Assembly: GCA_002469895.1 (NCBI GenBank)
Contig: DKOA01000036.1
Span: 28,039 to 49,938, forward strand
Source: Opitutia bacterium UBA7374
Lineage (GTDB): Bacteria; Verrucomicrobiota; Verrucomicrobiia; Opitutales; Coraliomargaritaceae
Length of the DNA stretch: 21,900 nt
Direction: 5' to 3'
Positions 17,561 through 21,900 of the stretch are shown here, piece by piece (the stretch's first letter is position 1; the number at the start of each line of letters is the position of its first letter). The notes beneath the pieces were generated by a model. The model did not search any database. It was given only the letters and a program-made list of their open reading frames with translations, and was not told the DNA's origin. Made by a program: the position numbers and the translations under genes.

Positions 17561-18343
17561 TTAGATCGTCATCGAAGCATAGCCGCCATCGACAACAATT
17601 TCAGAGCCGTTCATGAAGCTGCCGGCATCGCTGGCCAGAAGGACAGTCGCTCCGATTAATTCATGTGCCTCGCCAAAACGTTTAGCCGGAGTATGGCGCA
17701 TGATATCGGCTACGCGTTCCGGAGTCAGCACCTTACGATTCTGCTCAGCCGGAAAAAAGCCGGGCACAATGGTATTCACGCGAACATTTTGTGCCGCCCA
17801 TTCACGCGCCAGATTCTTAGACAGGTTATGCACTGCGGCCTTCGTTGCCGAATAGGTGAATACCCGTGAAAGCGGTACTAGCCCACTCATCGAACCCACG
17901 TTCACAATGCTGCCCCCACCGTTTTCCACCATATGGCGGCCAAAGACCTGACAAGCCAAAACCACTGCCTTGTAATTTGTCTCAAAGATATCGTGCACCT
18001 CCTCCTCACTGATCTCAAAGAAAGGCGTTGGGGAATTCACGCCTGCACCATTGATCAAAATATCCATCCTGCCCTGAGCCGTTAGTACAGCATCCAAAAG
18101 AGCGACCAGTGAGTCTTTTCGGTTCACATCCACCGCGACAAATGAACCGCTCCCCCCGGAGGCAGAGATCTTTTCTAATCGTGCCTGCGCCTTCACTTCG
18201 CTGCGACCGGCCAGCACCACATGAGCACCCGCCTGTGCCAACCCTTCGGCCATTGCTCCGCAAAGTTCACCGGTGCCACCGATAACCACCGCCACCCGGT
18301 CCTGCAGGCCAAAAAGTTGCTTGAGATAATTCGTTGATTCCAT
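17561..18343 (-). CDS. SDR-family oxidoreductase, probable keto-uronate (fructuronate / DEH) reductase
   Basis: This is a classical short-chain dehydrogenase of 260 residues. The cofactor motif GGTGELCG is at 22-29, NGAG at 98-101, the tetrad at N123, S151, Y164 and K168 (YSATK), and the C-terminal VVDGGY near the end. Candidate reactions are fructuronate to D-mannonate (SDR-type UxuB), 4-deoxy-5-hexoseulose-uronate (DEH) to KDG (A1-R type), or KduD-like 2-keto-3-deoxygluconate 5-dehydrogenase. The position directly upstream of uxaC favours the first, and kdgK plus lyases in the same operon favour the second. The sequence does not decide. It is the first gene of the six-gene operon, with a promoter/operator candidate just upstream. 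Confidence 0.9.
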   Translation of the reverse strand: MESTNYLKQLFGLQDRVAVVIGGTGELCGAMAEGLAQAGAHVVLAGRSEVKAQARLEKISASGGSGSFVAVDVNRKDSLVALLDAVLTAQGRMDILINGAGVNSPTPFFEISEEEVHDIFETNYKAVVLACQVFGRHMVENGGGSIVNVGSMSGLVPLSRVFTYSATKAAVHNLSKNLAREWAAQNVRVNTIVPGFFPAEQNRKVLTPERVADIMRHTPAKRFGEAHELIGATVLLASDAGSFMNGSEIVVDGGYASMTI

Positions 18344-18354
18344 GACTGCAAGTT

Positions 18355-18413
18355 TGGCAATCGCACGTCTGTCTTGCCAGTGTTAAAATAAAAGTGGTTT
18401 TGGAGTCAGTAAA
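18355..18413 (-). promoter_or_regulatory. Candidate promoter and overlapping operator for the uronate operon
   Basis: On the minus strand upstream of the SDR gene, TTTACT (18408-18413) and TATTTT (18385-18390) are separated by 17 bp, a fair sigma70-type pair. The predicted transcription start falls near 18378, inside an inverted repeat TGGCAA-13-TTGCCA (18355-18379). A dyad overlapping the start site is the usual place for a repressor such as GntR/UxuR- or LacI-type. This is pattern reading only; no regulator gene is in the window. Confidence 0.4.
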
Positions 18414-18750
18414 GCGGGACATCCTACCGGTAGCAAAAGAGTCGTGCTTACCAGCATCATAAACTAGATATAACATTTTGACAGCTTTCGCCGCGAATAG
18501 GGCAACGAAATAAAAGCCCGTGTGGAAATAATGTAGCCAAATTTGGACACGGCGACAAAAGCAGTTTGATCCGGACAATTCTTGGTGATCCTGCCCAGAG
18601 GTGGTATGTCGAATAAATCTGACAGGAGCACCCATCCGGCAAACCCGATGAGCGCTTCCTTCAATAGATAAGCGAGGTGGGGGTGACGGCTTACTTCAGC
18701 ATCCCCGACAGCTTGTCTACCCGCCGAATCCCCTGAGCAGTAAAAGCGCT
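18414..18750. other. Stretch without a convincing gene between the uronate operon and the DoxX-like gene
   Basis: This is 337 bp upstream of the SDR promoter region and downstream of the DoxX-like gene on the same strand. Several frames of 60-127 codons cross it, but they overlap each other and neighbouring genes and lack a family-like pattern. One minus-strand frame contains HPHLAYLLKEALIGFAGWVLL, a membrane-like segment that could be a remnant of a lost gene; I cannot show this. No tRNA-like cloverleaf or strong terminator is visible. Confidence 0.35.
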
Positions 18751-19701
18751 TCAGCTTTCCGCGGACTTCTTCTCCCCCGAGAGAGCCGCTGCCGAACGGT
18801 AGCCAAGAATGAAGAGCATAGCCAGAGGAATGCCATAATCGCCCCATCGCTCGATGGTCTCAAAAATATTCACCCACCCCATGCCACTGACCGTGTCTGC
18901 CGGCACATAGAGGAATTCAGTAAAGAACTTCCAGACCAGACAAAACCAGAGAATCGGACGTATCGGCAAACAAAAGACGAGCAAGCCAAGGGCGAGTTCA
19001 CCCCAGCCGATCGCCCGAATAAAGCTAACGTCAGCAGGGACTCCGATCGATTGCCAGTGATCGATCAACATTTGTTTCTCCACCGCAAAACCGAAACCGG
19101 CATGCCCGATAAGCAGCAAGGCAAGCGTTGTCCGAAGCATAAAGAAAATCGTGTCGACCGTACTTTCTTTTAGGCGCGGTTCGACATACGGCGCCAGCCA
19201 GTCTTTCCAGCGCATGGCAAACACGCCGCCCAGAATCAAGAGCATCAGGGGTGGGCCCCAGTTGCCGGCTCGCTCCCAAAATTCCCAAGTTTGCATCTTT
19301 GGCACTCGCATGGAGTCCGTCGCCAAGCGAACAAACCATTCTCCATTTTCCTGAAATTTTTCCAAATTGCCCGCCAGTGGTCGTAGCGCAGCCGTCCAGA
19401 GTGCCCAAAGAAACATCCAGAAAAGTATGATCCGGCGCGGCTTCCAGAGTAGCAGTGCCGCCATCGCTATATCAAAAGCGCCGATTAAAGGCTGCAGTAT
19501 CCAAGCTACGTCAAGCGGGATGCCCTGGGAGGCGAAAAACGGTAACCAGCCTGCTTTCGTAATCAGGCCCCAGGTGCCGTGCCCGATAAAGCACAGAGCA
19601 ACCGACACACGAAGCGTCCAGTGCAGTTGGGTTTGCAGAGTATTCAGGTCCCCATTGTGCGGGGCGATGAGACCTTTTTTCCAGTAATCAAGGGTATGCA
19701 T
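18751..19701 (-). CDS. DoxX-like membrane protein with an internal duplication
   Basis: This is a 316-residue polytopic inner-membrane protein. Two related halves are visible. LRVSVALCFIGHGTWG (30-45) through LFWMFLWALWTAALRPLAG parallels LRTTLALLLIGHAGFG (189-204) through LWFCLVWKFFTEFLYVPAD. WERAGNWGPPLMLLILG (142-158) parallels IERWGDYGIPLAMLFILG (283-300). Each half has about four hydrophobic segments, as in a single DoxX/SURF4-like unit, giving roughly eight in all. DoxX-family proteins have been tied to quinone or thiosulfate oxidation and redox homeostasis, but no catalytic role is clear here. It is divergent from the porin, with 97 bp between the start codons, so it may share regulation. 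Residues 1-27 are a hydrophilic cytoplasmic start, and the tail is charged (GEKKSAES). Confidence 0.75.
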   Translation of the reverse strand: MHTLDYWKKGLIAPHNGDLNTLQTQLHWTLRVSVALCFIGHGTWGLITKAGWLPFFASQGIPLDVAWILQPLIGAFDIAMAALLLWKPRRIILFWMFLWALWTAALRPLAGNLEKFQENGEWFVRLATDSMRVPKMQTWEFWERAGNWGPPLMLLILGGVFAMRWKDWLAPYVEPRLKESTVDTIFFMLRTTLALLLIGHAGFGFAVEKQMLIDHWQSIGVPADVSFIRAIGWGELALGLLVFCLPIRPILWFCLVWKFFTEFLYVPADTVSGMGWVNIFETIERWGDYGIPLAMLFILGYRSAAALSGEKKSAES

Positions 19702-19715
19702 GGTGGCTATTTAAC

Positions 19716-19746
19716 TAGACAATAATTTGGCTTTGTACACTACAAT
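19716..19746 (+). promoter_or_regulatory. Candidate promoter for the porin gene
   Basis: TAGACA (19716-19721) and TACAAT (19741-19746) resemble -35 and -10 boxes (five of six consensus positions each), though the 19-bp spacer is long. They sit ~50 bp ahead of the porin ATG in the divergent gap with the DoxX-like gene. Confidence 0.3.
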
Positions 19747-19798
19747 TAGCTGACAAACACAGGCTTTACTTCAGCACCCACTCTTGACTCCCTGCCCG

Positions 19799-21016
19799 AT
19801 GCCCAAGCGGATTCCTTTCTTTCTCTACCTATTTTCACTGACCGGGCTATTATTTGGCGGAGAGCCGGCAGAGCAATCCGGATCCCAAGACTTACCGGGA
19901 TATACTACGACTGCGGCAAATAACTTCTTCCAGCGCTTCGATGGATACCTCGCCTATATGCATCAGTTCGGCTCGGTTTATGGAGAAGGTCGGGGAGGAC
20001 AAGAAGTGCACCATGACGCAGAAGAAATACGCCGTTTTTGGGTGGGTGCAAAGGGCGACTTCCTCGATATTTTCGGCTTTAGTGTAGTCAGCCAGATCTC
20101 TCGTGACCGCCATAACTTCCCAGGTGAAGAAAGGCAGTTCGGGCATGAAACCTTTCGTTCTGCAAATGTGACATTTCGGGCCCACGAGGCTCTATCCCCC
20201 GCCGATTTCGATTCGCTAACCTTCGGCTATGGTCGTCGTTCCGGCCGCATGGCTGACGAGTGGCAACGCTCTGCCACGCACATTGAAACGGTTGAACGCT
20301 CTGCCTTTGCGAACAAACTTTGGCTCTCCGATAAAGAGCGGGGCAACCCGCTCGCTGTCTGGGTAAAAAGTCGCATAAATAAATCGACGATCGATCTGGC
20401 CGTCTTTTCCGGAACCTACCACGACTGGATGGGCGGTTGGGAAGACAGCCGTACCTACTACGCATCCTACGAGCAGGACCTTTCCGCAACCACTGGTCTC
20501 GAAACGACGGATCTTTGGCTGTCCACTTATTATCAGGATGAAGAAGCTGGAGACGACCGCTTGGCCGGTGGCAATCAATACGTCTTTGCCTTTGTCACCC
20601 GATGGGCAGACGGCCCATGGTCGTTCCATACAACTCTGGGCACCGGAGATAACGGCAAACAAACCAACACCGCACGTTCCGGCGATTTCTGGGGAGCGGT
20701 CCTCATGCCCATGTACTGGTTGGTCGAGGAGAAGCAGAAACTTGTTTTCCGCTACCAGTATCAATCAGCCACCGAAGCAGAGGGCATCCGCATGAACAAT
20801 CGCTACGCTCGAATGGCAGCCAGCAGGGATACATTAATCGACATTAACTCCAGTCGGGGTGACGAGCATCACAGCCTCTACTTTGGTTACAATTATTACT
20901 TTCGCGGGGATAACCTAAAACTCGTCTCCGGAATTCAGTGGGATCAGCTTTATTCTGAGGGCGACTCATATTTCCGCGGGTGGACATTCAGTACCGCATT
21001 GCGCTTTCTACTCTAA
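19799..21016 (+). CDS. Outer-membrane porin, phosphate-selective porin O/P-like
   Basis: This is a predicted beta-barrel channel that would let anions or acidic oligosaccharides cross the outer membrane. It has ~405 residues. A signal peptide (KRIPFFLYLFSLTGLLFGG) is followed by a mature start, then FQRFDGYLAYMHQF and alternating-residue strands rich in Tyr/Trp. It ends in WTFSTALRFLL, a C-terminal strand of the kind recognised by the barrel-assembly machinery, although it ends in Leu and not Phe. FGYGRRSGRMADEW...ERSAFANKLW resembles the OprO/OprP central region. I start at the ATG at 19799; the frame is open 15 bp further to a TTG, which only adds TPCP-type residues ahead of the basic start. 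The esterase-like gene begins 20 bp downstream, so the two are likely cotranscribed. In this locus, uptake of acidic oligomers is a reasonable inferred role. Confidence 0.8.
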   Translation: MPKRIPFFLYLFSLTGLLFGGEPAEQSGSQDLPGYTTTAANNFFQRFDGYLAYMHQFGSVYGEGRGGQEVHHDAEEIRRFWVGAKGDFLDIFGFSVVSQISRDRHNFPGEERQFGHETFRSANVTFRAHEALSPADFDSLTFGYGRRSGRMADEWQRSATHIETVERSAFANKLWLSDKERGNPLAVWVKSRINKSTIDLAVFSGTYHDWMGGWEDSRTYYASYEQDLSATTGLETTDLWLSTYYQDEEAGDDRLAGGNQYVFAFVTRWADGPWSFHTTLGTGDNGKQTNTARSGDFWGAVLMPMYWLVEEKQKLVFRYQYQSATEAEGIRMNNRYARMAASRDTLIDINSSRGDEHHSLYFGYNYYFRGDNLKLVSGIQWDQLYSEGDSYFRGWTFSTALRFLL

Positions 21017-21036
21017 GCTATTCTGAAACTACAATT

Positions 21037-21900
21037 ATGAAGCCCATATTACATCTATTATTGCTCCTCTCGGTTTTAACGACCTCTTTATCTGGACAAA
21101 TTGCTCCTGACGGCACAGGTACGGTTAATGGTTATTCTATAGGTCCGGATGCTAGTCTCAGAAATGCCGACCTCTCAGGGGCGGATCTCTCGGAGGCGGA
21201 TCTCTCGGGGGCCGACCTCTCAGGGGCCGACCTCTCGGGAGCCGACCTCTCGGGAGCCGATCTCTCGGGGGCCTTACTCCTTGATGCGGATCTTTCGGGA
21301 GCCGACCTCTCGGGAGCCGATCTTACTGGCACATTGCTCGAACGCACAATTTGGACAAATGTAGCGTCACAGGCAGACTACGATGCAGTGGTAAACCAGC
21401 GTGATGCAGTCAATGCGCAGTTCGGATCAAATTTGATTTCGCTACAAAATGGGAAAGTTGATCTGTCTGTAGAGATTGAAACGAGCAATGATTTGAGCAC
21501 TTGGTTAACTCGTGGAAATGCCTCCACAACGCTGACGATGAGTGATGATATTCAATTTCTACGCTTCAAAATGACAGATAACGCCAGCTCCTTATCCGAC
21601 GTCTATCAACTCTTTCACACGCAAACTTGGTCACAAGAAACCAACTATAAAAGAATCGCCCACATCAAATACCCGGCAAGCGCTGCGCAGACTTACCCGG
21701 TGATCATTCTTCTTCACGGCTCCGGTAGTAATGCGTACTCGATGATCAGCCAATTTATTGGTATGGATAACTATATTCTGGTCGCGCTTCAGGGCTATGA
21801 GAACCAATGGAATATAAAGAATGAAGATTCTAAAGCAGATGACTTGGACTATCTTTCCGCCATAATTACACTGTTAAAATCATTCTCTGATGTTGATAGT
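21037..21900 (+). CDS. Secreted pentapeptide-repeat protein with alpha/beta-hydrolase (esterase-like) domain, 3' end outside window
   Basis: From the ATG at 21037 the frame stays open for 288 codons to the window edge. A signal peptide (MKPILHLLLLLSVLTTSLSG) is followed by 13 pentapeptide units at residues 39-103, mostly ADLSG, the classic A(D/N)LxG right-handed square beta-helix pattern. Next comes a linker with VDLSVEIETSNDLSTWL and FLRFKMTD, similar to a short beta-module found in secreted verrucomicrobial proteins. From about residue 205 it reads RIAHIKYP...YPVIILLHGSGSNAYSMI, an LpqC/feruloyl-esterase-like alpha/beta-hydrolase start with the oxyanion HGS. The nucleophile GxSxG should lie just past the edge. 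A role in de-esterifying (for example deacetylating) the glycan is plausible but unproven. It lies 20 bp behind the porin. Confidence 0.8.
   Translation, partial: MKPILHLLLLLSVLTTSLSGQIAPDGTGTVNGYSIGPDASLRNADLSGADLSEADLSGADLSGADLSGADLSGADLSGALLLDADLSGADLSGADLTGTLLERTIWTNVASQADYDAVVNQRDAVNAQFGSNLISLQNGKVDLSVEIETSNDLSTWLTRGNASTTLTMSDDIQFLRFKMTDNASSLSDVYQLFHTQTWSQETNYKRIAHIKYPASAAQTYPVIILLHGSGSNAYSMISQFIGMDNYILVALQGYENQWNIKNEDSKADDLDYLSAIITLLKSFSDVDS
21151..21345 (+). repeat. Thirteen tandem 15-bp units encoding pentapeptide repeats
   Basis: The units are in register from 21151, consensus GCCGACCTCTCGGGG. Units 2-8 and 10-12 are nearly identical at DNA level, differing mostly at third positions (gac/gat, tcg/tca, ggg/gga). 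The first unit (ASLRN), the ninth (ALLLD) and the last (TLLER) are degenerate. The sameness suggests recent expansion by slippage or recombination, so copy number may vary between strains. Confidence 0.85.

Noticed and set aside
18464..18847. 127-codon minus-strand frame overlapping the end of the DoxX-like gene
   Set aside because: Its first part is an out-of-frame reading of the DoxX-like gene, and its remainder shows no family pattern beyond one hydrophobic segment. Kept only as a note in the gene-poor region.
21132..21347. Minus-strand frame with repeating APERS units
   Set aside because: It is the antisense of the pentapeptide-encoding 15-bp repeats; any 15-bp repeat gives an open repetitive frame on the other strand.

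Overview
The window looks like a chromosomal carbohydrate-utilisation locus from a marine-type member of the Verrucomicrobiota (Opitutae / Puniceicoccales-like). This placement is an inference. It rests on many secreted glycan-active enzymes without any SusC/SusD pair, C-terminal 'FFRLRI'-type tails, 'D-x-DGDGF' calcium-loop segments, and moderate GC. No rRNA, tRNA, CRISPR array, transposase or phage gene was found.

Layout. (1) 1-2072 (-): a secreted protein, cut by the window's left edge, with three ~240-residue repeats; the frame is open throughout. (2) 2265-3443 (-): an alginate_lyase-superfamily polysaccharide lyase, probably a lipoprotein, divergent from (3) 3684-6170 (+): a GH95 alpha-L-fucosidase/galactosidase. 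GH95 converges to within 6 bp of (4) 6177-8645 (-): a GH2 glycosidase. GH2 is divergent from (5) 8942-10954 (+): a GH105 unsaturated-uronyl hydrolase fused to a DUF4861-type domain. (6) 11006-18343 (-): a compact six-gene operon, in transcription order SDR oxidoreductase, uronate isomerase (uxaC), D-2-hydroxyacid dehydrogenase, Ldh-family reductase, KDG kinase (kdgK) and a secreted PL6 lyase; gaps are 1-36 bp. (7) 18344-18750: a stretch with no convincing gene beyond a possible promoter/operator. (8) 18751-19701 (-): an internally duplicated DoxX-like membrane protein. (9) 19799-21016 (+): an OprO/P-like porin, followed by (10) 21037-21900 (+): a secreted pentapeptide-repeat protein with an alpha/beta-hydrolase domain, cut by the right edge.

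How it may work together (inference). Secreted or surface PL6 and alginate-lyase-family enzymes cut a uronate-containing polymer by beta-elimination. GH95 and GH2 remove L-fucose/L-galactose and beta-linked side sugars. The porin admits oligomers, and GH105 releases the terminal 4,5-unsaturated uronic acid. In the cytoplasm UxaC isomerises free uronate, the SDR and the two other dehydrogenases reduce keto-uronates or keto-acids, and KdgK phosphorylates 2-keto-3-deoxygluconate. UxuA-type dehydratase, KDPG aldolase, a transporter, a regulator and sulfatases are not in the window. The absence of sulfatases points away from a heavily sulfated target such as ulvan or fucoidan, unless they are encoded elsewhere, and towards a less sulfated, fucose/galactose-decorated uronic-acid polymer.
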